Source of the DNA: Hyparrhenia diplandra
Taxonomy: Eukaryota; Streptophyta; Magnoliopsida; Poales; Poaceae
Assembly: GCA_015847255.1 (NCBI GenBank)
Contig: JADLZK010007174.1
Location: 930,001 to 994,000, forward strand
Length of the DNA: 64,000 bases
Direction: 5' to 3'
Shown here: positions 51,665-64,000 of the stretch, in pieces
Layout: each line of letters starts with the position of its first letter
Numbering within the stretch: position 1 is the first letter of the stretch
The notes under the pieces: model-generated
What the model was told of the DNA's origin: nothing
Databases searched by the model: none
What the model saw: the letters and a program-made list of their open reading frames with translations, nothing else
Translations under genes and position numbers: made by a program

Positions 51665-52246
51665 GTGCCAACTGCGCACACGTCCCTGTTTTGCTCGTGC
51701 CTCGTGGGGCTCGGTACAGCGGCTGGTAGCCAGTCATGGTTTGTTGCTTGTTGGTACTGCTTCTCTTTGGCAGTTTCGACCAGCCGCGCGCTCTATATAA
51801 TCAGGACTGACATCAGGCCCTGCTCAGATCCCATCCAGCCACGTTTTTCGAGCTAGCTTGTTTCGCAATCGTTGGATTGGAACGAGCTAGGCTGCTGCTA
51901 GTGCTAGCATCCTCGAGTCGCTACTCGCTAATGGCGGACCCCGGAACACTCTCGGGAATGGGATTTGGAGCACCCGCTCCTCCTGCAACCATGTTCACGA
52001 GGTTGAGTTGGGGGATGCCGCAACGCTAAGCCTGATCACTATCCTGGCCACGTTCTTATTCCAAAACCTGGGCCAACTCCAGCAGCAGCTGTTCAGGTGC
52101 CGGGTGCACCGCCGCGTGCGGTGGCTCGCAGCGATTGTCGGTCACCATCTCCTAGTACGCGGATTCCGGTGCCGGCCGCATGATGAGGCGCAACGACGCG
52201 TACGAGGAAGCCAAGGCCTCCATCAGTGCTCAGGGCCTTGATATTA
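51665..52246 (+). pseudogene. Truncated AAA-ATPase pseudogene, duplicate of 53999-55471
   Basis: The promoter (TATA at about 51794), 5' leader and first ~310 coding bases (ATG at 51931) closely match the intact gene downstream. A lost base near 52005 shifts the frame, a 14-base deletion near 52140 removes part of DPDMSV, and the match stops at CTCAGGGCC (52246). The AAA core is absent, so no ATPase can be made. It lacks the 175-bp insertion found in the intact copy's promoter. Confidence 0.92.
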
Positions 52247-52565
52247 TTTGTTATATTAAAGTTGATATTATTTACATTACTAATTAGTCATAGATATAGG
52301 TTTTATATGGTTTTACATGTACTTTGTTATTTGTGGATACAAATAGTGTCGGAAGTTTCATATTTTTTCAATACGAATGTGGAATCAGATAGAGAAAAAT
52401 CCTAGAAAACGAATACGATACATCCACTTAACATCCATATTAAAAATCAAATACGAGTACGGATATCCATATTGACTCTTAAACAAATACGGATATCGGA
52501 TGTTTTGGATATTTTAACATCCGCATCCATCCCACAGCGAACCAACCAGGCCCCAAAGCTGCTGC
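52247..52565. other. AT-rich repeat-like spacer
   Basis: Contains several ACGGATATC/AATACG words of the kind seen in grass hAT-type non-autonomous elements. No ends identified. Confidence 0.3.
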
Positions 52566-52575
52566 GGTCCCTAAT

Positions 52576-53389
52576 AGCCCTGTTCAACCACGGTTTTTTG
52601 GCAATTTAGGCAGCGAAACCAAACCAACCTGTGATTAGCTGGTTTAGTGGGTTAGCTGTTTTGCCGGGTTTAGACCAGCGTCAGCGGCGTCGGCGTCAGG
52701 GGAGGAAGATGATCCTCGCCGCCCGTACTGATGCAGCAGCCGGGCGCCGCCGCGTACTGCGCCTTCGCATCGCCGCTGGAGGAGGCGCCCCCGCCGCCGC
52801 CATGCTCGCCGCGCTTCTTGCGGCGCACGAGAAGCCGGCGGGATCGACGACGACGAAGCTGTTGTTGTCCCTGCCCCATCGCACGAGCGCGTCCGTCCGC
52901 GGGTCGCACACCATCTGGTACGTCTTGGCCACGAACGGCGCCGTCTGGACGAGCTGGTCGCCGACGCCGACGCCGCACCCGGCCAGCAGCCCCAACGCGA
53001 GCTCCGTGTGGAGGCCGTCCATCATCAGCTAGCCGGCCGGAGGCAGCAATAAGCTAGCTCGAGAACCGATCGATCGATCGATGATAGGATAGAGGATAGG
53101 AAGCACGATATGATCGCGTGCCTCGCCTACAGCGCCGCCGTCCCGGCCGCACGCAGCAGCAGGCAGGCAAGCGCCCGTGCGAGCCAGCCGGTCTCGCTCC
53201 TCGAGGTCGCCCGTGCGAGCGGCGCGTCGTCAGCAGCAGCGCGTCGTTCCGGCTGCGGATAGTATACCGGCTGCGGGTTACCTGGGTCAAACCGTGAACC
53301 AAACCAAACCATAGAGAAACCGCCGTATACGGCTTCGACGGGCTGGTTTCACGGTTTGTCTGGTTTGGCACCAAACCGTGAACAGGGCT
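52576..53389. mobile_element. Pack-MULE carrying a heat-shock-factor fragment
   Basis: The left end AGCCCTGTTCAACCACGG and reverse-complemented right end AGCCCTGTTCACGGTTTGG form inverted termini. GGTCCCTAAT precedes (52566-52575) and follows (53390-53399) exactly. A 9-10 bp duplication fits Mutator-like elements. The interior holds an HSF gene fragment in place of a transposase, the definition of a Pack-MULE. Confidence 0.85.
52670..53025 (-). pseudogene. Heat-shock transcription factor (class C-like) fragment
   Basis: From the ATG at 53025: MMDGLHTELALGLL, then APFVAKTYQMVCDPRTDALV and RWGRDNNSFVVVDPAGFS, the first half of the HSF DNA-binding domain. The second half (recognition-helix region) is missing. 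In another frame the sequence resumes at VRRKKRGEHGGGGG, the stretch that follows the domain. An internal deletion therefore removes about half of the domain and shifts the frame. DNA binding is not expected. Class C is suggested by the short N-terminus and the RRKKRGE segment. Confidence 0.8.
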
Positions 53390-53643
53390 GGTCCCTAATA
53401 ACTAGATACTCCTGCGAGTGTTTCACGTGACTTTTGTCAGGTGAAGTATTCGCTGCCTCTCACATGCTGCATCAGCCATCAGGGCAGTACGTCATCGGAT
53501 CCTAGGTCATCATGGTGTGGTGGGGAAGCCTTTAGCAGCGAGCGAGTGCCAACTGCGCACACGTCCCTGTTTTGCTTGTGCCTTGTGGGGCTATGTATAG
53601 CGGTTGGTAGACAGTCATGGTTTGTTGCTTGTTGGTACTGCTT

Positions 53644-53818
53644 AGCGGAGGCAGATGGTGGTCGGGTGGTCCACGAACCACCGTACGCGCGGCCTATACA
53701 AGGCCCATAGGTATAGGAAATTCAGATCCTCCCAATCATAGAATACGCACGTGATTACTTTAAAAAAAATTAACCAATGGACCACTAAAGCTAAAAATTC
53801 TGGCTATGCCACTGCCTT
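53644..53818. mobile_element. Small insertion in the AAA-ATPase promoter
   Basis: The upstream pseudogene reads straight through TACTGCTTCTCTT where this gene has about 175 extra bases. ACTGCTT and ACTGCCTT flank the insert, and its ends (GCGGAGGCAG and, inverted, GGCAGTGGCATAGCC) resemble each other weakly. A small MITE is the likely source. Confidence 0.6.
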
Positions 53819-53848
53819 CTCTTCGCAGTTTCGACCAGCCGCGCGCTC

Positions 53849-53856
53849 TATATAAT
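53849..53856 (+). promoter_or_regulatory. TATA box of the AAA-ATPase gene
   Basis: TATATAAT 150 bases before the ATG, conserved in the upstream duplicate. Confidence 0.75.
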
Positions 53857-53998
53857 CAGGACTCACAGCAAGCCCTGCTCAGATCCCATCCAGCCATGCT
53901 TTTCGAGCTAGCTTGTTTCGCAATCGTTGGATCGGAACGAGCTAGCCTGCTGCTAGTGCTAGCACTCCTCGAGTCGCTACTCGCTGGGGCATAGTATA

Positions 53999-55471
53999 AT
54001 GGCGGACCCCGGAACACTCTCGGGAATGGGATTTGGAGCACCCGCTCCTCCTGCAACCACATTCACGAGGTTGAGTTGGTGGGATGCCGCAACGCTAAGC
54101 ATGATCACTGTCCTGGCCGGGTTCTTCTTCCCTAACCTGGGCCAACTCCAGAAGCAGCTGTTTGGGCGCCGGGTGCACCGCCGCGTGCGGTGGCTCGCGG
54201 CGATTGTCGACCCCGATATGTCGGTCACCATCTCCCAGTACGCGGATTCCGGTGCCGGCCGCATGATGAGGCTCAACGACGCGTACGAGGAAGCCAAGGC
54301 CTACATTTGTGCCTCGCGCTCGCGCCGTGCGCGCCACCTCAGGGCCGAAGCCACAAGGAATATCGCCGATAAGCTCTTGCTGGACATGCTCGACGGCGAG
54401 GAGGTAGCCGACGAGTTCCAGGGCGCCACCATCTGGTGGTCCGCGTACACAGCCCAGATGAACGACAACTCCCGCCGTGTTGAGATGGGGTACAGGCTCC
54501 ACTACCAGGAGCGCCACCGAGACCTCGTGCACGACACCTACCTCCCGCACGTCCGGCGCAAGGGGCGCGAAATCATGATCAGCGACCGCCAGCGGAAGAT
54601 CTTCACCAACACCTCAGATCATGATGGTTGGGCCAACTATGTGCCGTTCGACCACCCCAAGACATTCGCCACGCTAGCCATGGACCCGGCGAAGAAGCAG
54701 GACATCATGGACGACATCGAGGCGTTCAAGAACGGGAAAGAGTACTACGCGCACCTCGGCAGCCCGTGGAAGCGAGGGTACCTCCTGTATGGCCCGCCGG
54801 GGACGGGCAAGTCGAGCATGGTCGCCGCCATGGCCAACTTCCTCGACTACGACGTCTACGACGTCGAGCTAACGTCGGTGAAGTCCAACACCCACCTCCG
54901 GCAGCTATTGATCGGTGCAAAGAGCAAGTCGGTCATCGTGATCGAGGACATCGACTGCTCACTCGATCTCACAGGGGCGCGGGACAAGGTGAAGCCACCG
55001 GAGGATGACGAAAACGGCGACGGCGCGTCTACGTCGGCGGCGGCCTCAGTCGTCGTTTGCGCAGAGGAAAATAATAACTCCACCAGCGGCAGCAGCCGCA
55101 GCCAGGTGACGCTGTCCGGCGTGCTCAACTTCATCGACGGGCTGTGGTCCGCGTGCGGTGAGGAGCGGATCATCGTGTTCACCACCAACCACCTCCAGAA
55201 GCTGGACCCGGCGCTCATCCGGAAGGGCCGCATGGACAAGCACATCGAGATGCCCTACTGCGGCTTCGATGCCTTCAAGTTCCTTGCCAAGTTGTACCTT
55301 GATGTGGAGTCGCACGAGCTGTTCGGCGCCATCGGGGAGCTGCTGGGGGAGGTGAAAATGACACCGGTCGATGTCGCCGAGAACCTGACGAGGAAGAGGA
55401 AGTATGAAGACCCTGGCTCGTGCCTCGATCGCTTGGTGAGGGAACTGAAGCGAGCCAAGGGTAGTGCTTAA
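53999..55471 (+). CDS. AAA-ATPase, plant BCS1-like/ASD family, single exon, intact
   Basis: 490 residues, normal for this plant family. A hydrophobic segment at about residues 28-47 is a probable membrane anchor. The AAA-associated N-terminal domain spans about 45-140. Walker A GPPGTGKS is at 265-272, Walker B VIVIEDID at 312-319, sensor TTNH at 395-398 and RKGRMD with arginine-finger residues at 408-413. A low-complexity insert (335-368) sits inside the AAA module, as in relatives, and the tail is basic. Such proteins act as ATP-driven chaperones or remodellers in mitochondrial or ER membranes; several are stress-induced. The start is supported by the TATA box and the matching upstream duplicate. 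No intron is needed. Confidence 0.95.
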   Translation: MADPGTLSGMGFGAPAPPATTFTRLSWWDAATLSMITVLAGFFFPNLGQLQKQLFGRRVHRRVRWLAAIVDPDMSVTISQYADSGAGRMMRLNDAYEEAKAYICASRSRRARHLRAEATRNIADKLLLDMLDGEEVADEFQGATIWWSAYTAQMNDNSRRVEMGYRLHYQERHRDLVHDTYLPHVRRKGREIMISDRQRKIFTNTSDHDGWANYVPFDHPKTFATLAMDPAKKQDIMDDIEAFKNGKEYYAHLGSPWKRGYLLYGPPGTGKSSMVAAMANFLDYDVYDVELTSVKSNTHLRQLLIGAKSKSVIVIEDIDCSLDLTGARDKVKPPEDDENGDGASTSAAASVVVCAEENNNSTSGSSRSQVTLSGVLNFIDGLWSACGEERIIVFTTNHLQKLDPALIRKGRMDKHIEMPYCGFDAFKFLAKLYLDVESHELFGAIGELLGEVKMTPVDVAENLTRKRKYEDPGSCLDRLVRELKRAKGSA

Positions 55472-58400
55472 CCTTGCTGCTAGCTGTTTAGTAGTGTGTC
55501 TCGCATGCATACGTGCGTAGTAGTACAAGTCCAAAAGCTGCTATGACCTCTGCACTCTGCTATGTACTCCCTCCGTCCATTTTTAGATGTCGCTATGGGG
55601 TGCGTGTCGGTCAAATTTTCTCAACTTTGACTAGGTTTGTAGAAAATACGTGCAACATTTATATCTTCAAACAAATTTATTAAAAACTAGACTTAAATAT
55701 CTTTCCGATGATACTAATTACTTAACATAAATATTTATATATTTTAATATATAATTGCCGGCAGTTTGAAAATGTTGACTTCCGGGAAGCGAGAATGACA
55801 TCTATTTAGGGGACGGAGGGGAGTATAAGAGTGCCTGTAGCATACTGTTGTGTCAGATTACGTGAGCATCGCTCGCGGGCCTGCTGCTCTTGTTTTCATC
55901 TGCACGTGTCGGCTCTAAATAAGTCTGTGAATCTGTGGCTCTTGATCTAGTATTACTCCCTCCGCCTCACAAATAAACGTAATTTTTTTTTGATTTTTAC
56001 GACTGTTTTACCGTTTGTCTTATTTAAAAAAGTTAATAAATATTATTTGTTTTGTTATGACTTATTTTTATCGTTAGAGATATTTTTTTATAATAATTTA
56101 TTTATTTTATTATTTGCACAAAAAATCTAAATAAGGCGAATAGTCAAAGATGAATCGTAGAAGTCAAAAATTACGTTTATTTTTGTGGGACAGAGAGTAT
56201 CTTGCTGTTGAGAGATAGTTCTTTTTATACAGCTTGGTTCGACTCTTTTGCAGCATTCGATTTCAAGCATGACACTCATGGTTCGGTTGCTGCACTGTGC
56301 TCAGTTCGATTTTCCAACCCTATAGTTCGATTCGCATGTTGTTCAGTACTGGAGCAGTGGAGCTGCTCTAAGACCATGGCTAATGATTGAGCCTGCTCAA
56401 GCCTAAATACTACTACCATGCCATACAGAGGCGCCGAGGTAGCAATGGCCCTGCTTTTGGATCTGCTTAAATTTTCTTAGAAGCTATTCCCTCCGTCCCA
56501 AATTGTAAATCATTCCAAGAATTTTGGAGAGTCAAAGCATCTCAAGTTTGACTAAATTTGGACCGTACGGATGGGAATACGATGAACACTGGTATGCTTG
56601 CTACTGTTCTTTGAAAGTTCTATGTAAGAAAGTCTTTCCTGCTGAACTTAGAGGTGAAGAATTAGTTATAGCAATGCTATTGTGAAAGCTCTGGGAGAAA
56701 ATATACCATGCCATTCAAAAAATTTCTTCCTCCACCCGTCCCACTGCGAGTCTCTGTCTTGCGGAGTTGTTTAAGCTGAGGGATGTTTTGCAGCCTGAAC
56801 TAGCACGATTTGGTAGTGGAGACCATGGAGATGATTACGGCGTATTTGAAGATGACAAAGATGTCACGCATGTTCTTAGAGAGGCATGTGACACTCTAGA
56901 CAAGGCTATAGAAGATTCTTACCTGGCCTGGTCACTACCACTTGCACTGGACCCGCGCTATAAACGTTTATATATATCATTCAATTTCAAAAGGGTGTAT
57001 GGTTCAGAAGCCGCCAAAGAATACGTCTCCAAGGTGACGACAATGATCGGTTTGAGGACGAAACGGCGACCAGAGGGGTGAATGGGAGTCTCAAATTTCT
57101 TTTGAAATTATGGTCCTTGGCTCAACACCTGACCCAAAAAACAAACTGACGCAAGATGCGAGTAACACGCGTACTAATTAGTAGCAAGATGTCACGCGAA
57201 GTTTTGGGCACACCAACTCCAATGGAACAAACAGAGAACAAATCGGAGCTCAAATGCGCAAACTGCAAACGTAACAAAAATTCACTTGGCACAACAACTT
57301 GCTTCCTGTAAGTGCCGCTCAAGAATTGCCCGCTGATCGAAACAGAGAACTGGACAGCTGTTGAAAAGAAGCAATCGAACCGTAAGAGATTTAATCACAG
57401 CTAGAAACAACCGATCACTATTTATGGAGTAATGATTGTTTTACTGTAGCCTGAAAGTGACAACTCAAAGTGGCTTGATTTTCATTCATGTGCATAACCA
57501 GCAAGAGCTAATTTTTGACCAAAAGAGATGCAGGTGATGGGGCTGCACACCACCGCAAGCAACGAACAGCAAATTTACTGCAATTATAGAGATCAGAGAA
57601 TGAGAGAGACGGACATGGGTCTGCACATGCCGCTGGAATCAGCGAAACACACAAAACAGCTTGCACCGATCCTTCCAGGCAGAATCGACCGAGCGTGGAG
57701 CTCTCTGGAGTCGAGCTTGACAGCTGGGGACGAACTGGGAACAGCCACGAGCAAGAAACGGCAACTCCTGAAGCTGCGGTGTACGGACAATCAGGCCCTG
57801 AGAGCGCACAGCACGGACAGACACAATCCCACGACGCAGTAGCGAGCACCGCTCCTCTGAGCACGCACGGCGCCCAGGCGCACGGCGCTGGTAGCGCTTC
57901 TACTGACTGAACGACGCACAGGACGAAGTGAAGAACGGAGCCCGACACCTAAACGAACAGAAAGAGCCGACCTCAAAAATCCGACCAAAACCGGACCAAA
58001 ACTCCATGACTGGTTCCCAAAATTTGCACAGGAAATCACAACAAAGTTGTCGAGCTACTCCTACAAGATCATGGCTCGAACCAACCTCAATCTCCGGAAA
58101 AATCTGATCACGGCCACGAACTCACAAAGTCGCCCAAAAACCAAAATCGATGATTTCTCAGTTCGTGGCTAGTTCGTCGAATCGATCAAAATAATTTCTA
58201 GGATAGCTTCAACTCATGTCATAGCACAGATCATCCCAAAAAGAACGAACAGAAACGGCATCGAATCGACGAACTAGCCACGAGCTGAGAAACGAAAATA
58301 AGAACGCTGACAAACAAAAATCACACACAAAGTAGACGAATCCCAGAGGGCACGAGAGATCGGGCCTCCTCTTCCCACTCAAAAATCACAGCAAAAACAT

Positions 58401-61400
58401 CCACGAATTTTTCAAGCTATGCACCCTCTCATGAGCACAAAGGGAAAGAAACCTTAACACTAAAAGGAAAAACGAAAATGAGAGAGGTGAGGGAGGTTGG
58501 GGACTCCCTCTGCCTATTTAACAGGGCTATTACACAGTCCCTATTATGCCTTTAAACCTAATTAGAGCCAAACCAAATAGCCAGGGCGATATGGTCCGAC
58601 TTCGGGATAAACTTGATCCGGCGGCCACCGCGCCTTCTCACGGTAGCCGTTTCGACACGTACTCCCCGAGGCCGCTACGTGCTGTCCTTCCGCCTTGGAA
58701 CCTCCGCCCGGGTTTTGAGGCCCAAACCCCGTGAAACCCGCCGCCAATGGTTTTGAGGCCCAAACCACCAAACCGGGCCACGAGTAGCATACCCCGTGAC
58801 GCGGCGTCCCCCGCGCCGACATGTGTCACCGCCGTCCTCGACCGCCCGGCCACCCAGTCTTTCCGAGCCGCCCGCTCGACTTACACGTCCGCCCGTCTTG
58901 ACTCGATCGACACGGTCACTCCACGTGTCCTTGCACTTGTCGATGTCCCAAAGTGTCACCCACCACGGCTGGCCACCCGGCGATCGGTCCCTTGGTCCAA
59001 GCCTCACGTCCGTCCTTCACCGCCCGGTCTGTCGGCACGGCATGTCCTCCTTGTCCTTCACCTCGCCATCAACCACCATCTCCAAGCTCGACACCTGCAC
59101 AACACAAATCAAGAGACACGTCGCACGCGACACACCTCGTGTGGCAGGTTAGGGTAATCAAGATAAAAGGAAAAGGAAAAAAGAGTGAGAATGTTGGAAT
59201 GTTGACAATCGCTCATCATCAAAACCGAACAATATGGGTACATATCAACCATGTGTTCGCACAGTTGATCACCGATCTATATGCTGATTACGTTAAAGAG
59301 TATAGTACAACAGGTGGTGCACATCATTCAGATAGTGCTAGTGCGATGGACACCACCACAAGTGCAGACGATCCATTGGGGCAAGCATGGAATGAGCACC
59401 GCCGTTCACAGCAAGGCATGAAGGAGATCGACCCTTATCTGAGAGACCCTCTTGCCCCTCATCACCCTCAAGCAGAAGGTTTTGACATTCTGAATTGGTG
59501 GAAGATTCACAGCTCGGGTACCCGATGGTTGCTCGGATGGCGAGGATGCTCTGGCCATGCCCACTTGCAGCAAGCTTTCCTCCGACCAAATGGCCCAGCT
59601 CAGGATCATCCTCCTTGGTTATTCCAAGGAACCGTACGGAGATGACACTGAAGAAGAAGGAGAGTAATTTTATTGCGCCATTATATTGTCCATTTATGAA
59701 ACTGTGGGTTGTGTGTGTTTTTCTTTTGTTTTGGCTTTTTGTGTTTCGGCTACATATTCATTATTAATTTATTATGCTATGTAATTGGACATCTATCTAT
59801 TTCAGCTGCTGCTGATCTGTGTTGCTGAGACTAGAGTACTATTGGATGGCTGAAAGCTGCTGCTGCTGCTGCTGCTGACATGTTATTTATCTGTGATGTG
59901 TTTGCAATCCGCACGCAATTGTAGTGTTGACCATGTTATTGATCCATGTCACATCCGGCTTTATCCAGAGATGTAGCATGCACTTACAGTCACAGATTGG
60001 ATAACGAACAGCTGCTGCTCGAAAAGGTCACCAGCAGGCCGTGTAACCATTTTCTGTACTTTGAATCCTCGATTACCGACCGATGCCCTTGTGTTTTTTA
60101 TATGATAGTATTTATTTACTTGAGGCACGCAGTAATGTTTTTGATTTCGTTTTCGTGAAAAAAATATAAACGGAAATACGGAATCAATTTAGGACTTATC
60201 TGACAGTTTTGATCCCTGGTTACTACTAGTACATGGGATTTGGCTGTTCTTCGTCTGGTATTGCCTTGCATTTGCCCCCTCGTTAAATTGTCTGGTGTTG
60301 TGCGAGCGATGCCGTGGGCCGTGGGCGTTTGGGCCTCGGCGGCGTGAAGATCCGATCCGAGGGCAATGCAGACTGAACTTGGGCCACTGGATCGAGGAAG
60401 ATAGTTCCGAGGAGGAAGAAGTCTACCTTCCCTCCCCTTTTTCACGAAAGTCGATTTTTCCTCCTTCAACTCTAAAGCCGGGCAAATCACCTCCCTCAAC
60501 TATTCAAACCATGCATTTTACCTCCCCTGGAGCTGTTTTGAATGCGGTTTTGCTACAGTGACCACGGTTTTGCTACAGTAACGGCGGTTTTGTCTTTTTC
60601 TTTTTTATTTATTTCGATTTGAATCTTTGAAAAATCATAGTAAATCATAGAAAAATCATTAAATGAAAAATCCAATTTTGTTGGACTCCACATGAGTAGA
60701 TCTGCACAATGAACATATAATATGTTATGCTTTAGTACAAAGTTTTTCTATGAAGGTTTTATCTTTTCTTTTTTTTATTTATTTGGCTGAATCTTTAAAA
60801 ATCATAGTAAATCACAGAAAAATTATAAAATAGAAAATCTAATTTTTGGACTTCACATTAATAGATCTACACAGTGAATGTACAATATGGTATGCTTGAG
60901 TCCAATAAAACAATTATAGAAGTTGCAGACTATGAATTATTTTAATTAATTACAGTAAAAAAACATAGACCTAAAGCTACTACAAAAATTTTATACTAAA
61001 GCATACTATATTATATGTTCACTGTGTAATCTATTCATGTGGAGTCCAACAAAATTGGATTTTCTATTTTATGATTTTTCTGTGATTTACTATGATTTTT
61101 CAAAGATTCAGCCAAATAAATAAAAAGAAAAAAGACAAAACCTTCATAGCAAAAACTTTGTACTAAAGCATACTATATTATATGTTCACTGTGTAGATCT
61201 ACTCATGTGGAGTCCAACAAAAATTGGATTTTTCATTTTATGATTTTTTTATAATTTTTCAAAGATTAAGCCGAAAAAAATAAAAAAAGAAGAAGACAAA
61301 ACCACTGTTATTTACTGTAGTAAAACCGTAGTTACTGTAGCAAAACCGCCTTCAAAACCGCTCCAGGAGGAAAAATGCACGGTTTGAAAAGTTGAGGGAG

Positions 61401-64000
61401 GTGATTTGTCCGGGTTTTAGAGTTGAGGGGAGGAAAATTAGACTTTGGTGAAAGTTGGAGGAGGGAAAGTAGACTTTTTCCTTCCGAGGAACGGTGGTAA
61501 TATGGGCCGGTGTAAAGGCTTGTGTTCACGAATGGATCACTCGGCAGAGGCGGCGGCAGGACCATCGGCGTGGCGATCAGGACATACAGGCAAGGGCAAC
61601 GACAGCAAAGAGCACAGACGAGACGAGGCGAGATGCCAAAGAAGTCCGATGTGTGGCAGCACTTCAGCCGTGTCATAGATGGACATGGGAACGTCATCAA
61701 CAAAGCCAGGTGCAACTATTGCACAGATAAAAGGAGTTTGAAACAAAAGATGGTACGACCAACTTGTGGAAGCACTTCAGAAAATTTCATCCGCACGAAG
61801 CTGCTGCTGCCGCCGAGGGGGCAGCAACAGCAGCACAACAGCGACAGCCGCCACCGCTGCCCAGCGCTCCTTCAGGCTCCAGTGGTGCATCCACGGATCA
61901 TGAGCCAATGCTGAACGAAGATGAATCGTCCTTGCAGGTGATGTTTCAATGACAGTTTAAATCCAGCACAGAGAAGGTGCTGGCCATGGGGGCAGCACCA
62001 CCGCTACAGCAGCAGCAGACACCGCTGCCGCCCCTGCCTTGTGCTCTGTCACAAGAACCCAGCCTTGAAGGACAAGCCCACAGCGAGCCGGAAGTGGACG
62101 AAAAGGATGCAATCGGAGAACTTGCTCGGATGATTGTGTTTCATGGATACGACCCGTCCGTCGTGGAGGACGACCACTTCAGGAACTTTATACGCTGCCT
62201 CAACCCTGAATTCAAGCTGCCCTCGCGCGAGAACATTGAGGAGATGTGCGATGATGTCTTTACATACTCCTGGTACAATAATAGAATAGTCGGCACTGGG
62301 CCACAAAGTGCTACGGGAAGATATAGTTTCGCGGTGGGTACAACTAAATCTGTGGAGACAAGAGAAGCCCTATACATAACGTGCAATTTCATTGATGATG
62401 AATGGAACCTTCACAGGTTGGTCCATCATGCTTACGTTGTTTTACCTCCCGGTAATTACTATAATAAGTTCAATTTATTGGGAGTGCCTATGGTTTCTCG
62501 TCAAGTATCATCTGAATGTCTTGCGTCTTATATTTGTAATCATCTAGATGTCCCGGTTATGGTAACGGGGGAAATAACAGGCAACATTGGTCACCTTGAA
62601 CTGAAGCGCCGCATTAAGCAACAATTCGGATCAGATGACATAGAGGTAACTTGTACCGCCTACATGGACCATGTGCTTCACTCCATTGCCAGATGCCTTC
62701 TTCTAGATTCAGATATCATAATATGTTGGAATGTAAACATAGCACAGCCCATGGGCCTGCCGTACCTGGCTCCTCATGTGGTCTATATGTACACAACTAT
62801 CGTTACTGAGGAATACATCGTCTATCATACTCGCTATCATGGTATCACGCGGTTCCTTCCGGGGACCTGCTTCCGCTAAACCCTAGCCGGCTTGGGCACC
62901 CGCTCGCCGGCTCCACCCACACCCAGGCCGCTCGCCGAGATCCTCGCCGGCCCCTTCCTTCGCCTGCCGCTGAGCACCTCTCGCCGGCGCCCGTACCCCA
63001 CGTTCCGCCACCGACACCTCTCGCCGGGAACCCTAAATGGGAGACGCCCGCAGCCGCCCGCCGCCGCTGCGAAGAAACAGCGCGAAGATGCGGGAGGCCC
63101 TCGACAAGCTCCTCACTGCCCAGGAGGCAGCAAGCGCAGCCCTCCACGCCCGAGGCGATCGGCCTCCACAACATCAAGGCCCGTGATCTCCGTATCTTTG
63201 GACAAGGCGGCCAACAACTATGGCGGTGGCGGCCCATGTTCTTGGTCGTACTCGGCAAGTACAACCTGAAGAACCACGTCCTCACCGACACCTCCTACCC
63301 GTTCGTTCGGCATGGACGACCATGGACTGCTGCGTCCTCACCTGGATCTACAGCCGTCTCCAATGATCTCCAACAGTCGCTGACGATCCGCGACCCTTCC
63401 GCCCGCGATGCCTGGCTCTACCTTGAAGATGAGTTCTTCGGCCAACGTGAGTCTCGTGCCCTGCTGTTGGAGGCGAGTTCCGCGCCCTCCGCCAAGGGGA
63501 CCTCTCCATCACGGACTACCGCCGTCGCCTCGAAACGATGGCCGCCTCCCTCAAGGAGTTCGGCGATCCGATCGGCGATCGTCGGCTTCGTCCTTACCCT
63601 CCTCCGCTGGCTCAACGAGAAGTACCGGCACATGGTGTCGAATTTGAAGATGCACCTTGCTGCTCCTCGAGGAAATCGACGTCAATGACGTCCACGGCGA
63701 TGCTTCTTTGGCCCCGACATCCAACACGCAGCGCGCCTGCAGCAAAACCCAGCCTCGTGCCTTCGCCCTCTTTTGGACCCGGCGGGTCGGTAGCTCCTCG
63801 GGCGGTGGTACGGGCGGTGGTAAGAATCGTCGTCGTGGGGCGGGCGGGATCGGGCAAAGAACAACGGCCCAAAAGCGAGGCACCGGCAAAGCTTGCCGGG
63901 CAGGCCAACCAAAGACGCACCACCACCAGGGGCGAACCCATGGTCCGGCATGGTGCGGCTCGGCCCCACGGCTTTGCTGGTGTCCCCGCCACCATGCCGC

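Overview
This is nuclear DNA from a grass. The evidence is Stowaway-type MITEs (CTCCCTCCGT termini, TA target duplications), CACTA elements with CTTTACTCCCGGTTG-type subterminal repeats, Mutator-like elements that carry gene fragments, and grass-type Ty1-copia and Tat-lineage Ty3-gypsy elements. Oryza or a near relative is most likely, but the sequence alone does not settle the species. No rRNA, tRNA, CRISPR or bacterial features were seen. The only intact, conventional host gene is a single-exon AAA-ATPase (53999-55471). Nearly everything else is transposable elements, several nested inside one another.

Layout. 1-13487: the 3' part of a Tat-lineage gypsy element (antisense accessory ORF plus 3' LTR), split by a 9.8-kb minus-strand copia element at 1570-11384 with perfect GCGAC target duplications. 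13488-17548: a segment with a possible three-exon gene (14244-15709), ending in a CACTA terminus. 17549-19900: a copy of a MULE-MITE/hAT fragment, a GC-rich block and two LINE 3' ends. 21862-23216: a GC-rich terminal-inverted-repeat element with TAA duplications.

23706-51183 is the centre of the window. It appears to be one very large Mutator-like element lying between two (TA)n tracts, with related inverted termini. It has a FAR1-type MULE transposase gene on the + strand (24561-28772) and a convergent minus-strand gene encoding an Ulp1-like (C48) cysteine protease (48308 to 30361). The non-coding parts of both halves are full of a TTACTGA/TTACTAA heptamer. A complete 10.7-kb CACTA element (32493-43181, GTA duplications) sits in an intron of the protease gene and carries its own TNP2 transposase gene and a second gene (Transposase_24, a DUF8039-like part and an Ulp1-like domain).

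51660-55471: a tandem AAA-ATPase duplication. The upstream copy is a truncated pseudogene and the downstream copy is intact. A Pack-MULE carrying a heat-shock-factor gene fragment (52576-53389, 10-bp duplications) lies between them. 55567-64000: Stowaway MITEs, hAT transposase fragments, a probable solo LTR, a fold-back MULE-MITE with a 9-bp duplication, a decayed hAT transposase 5' half and the start of a copia gag region.

Most transposon ORFs are broken by single-base indels. This could be true decay or residual assembly error, and it limits statements about which elements are still active.
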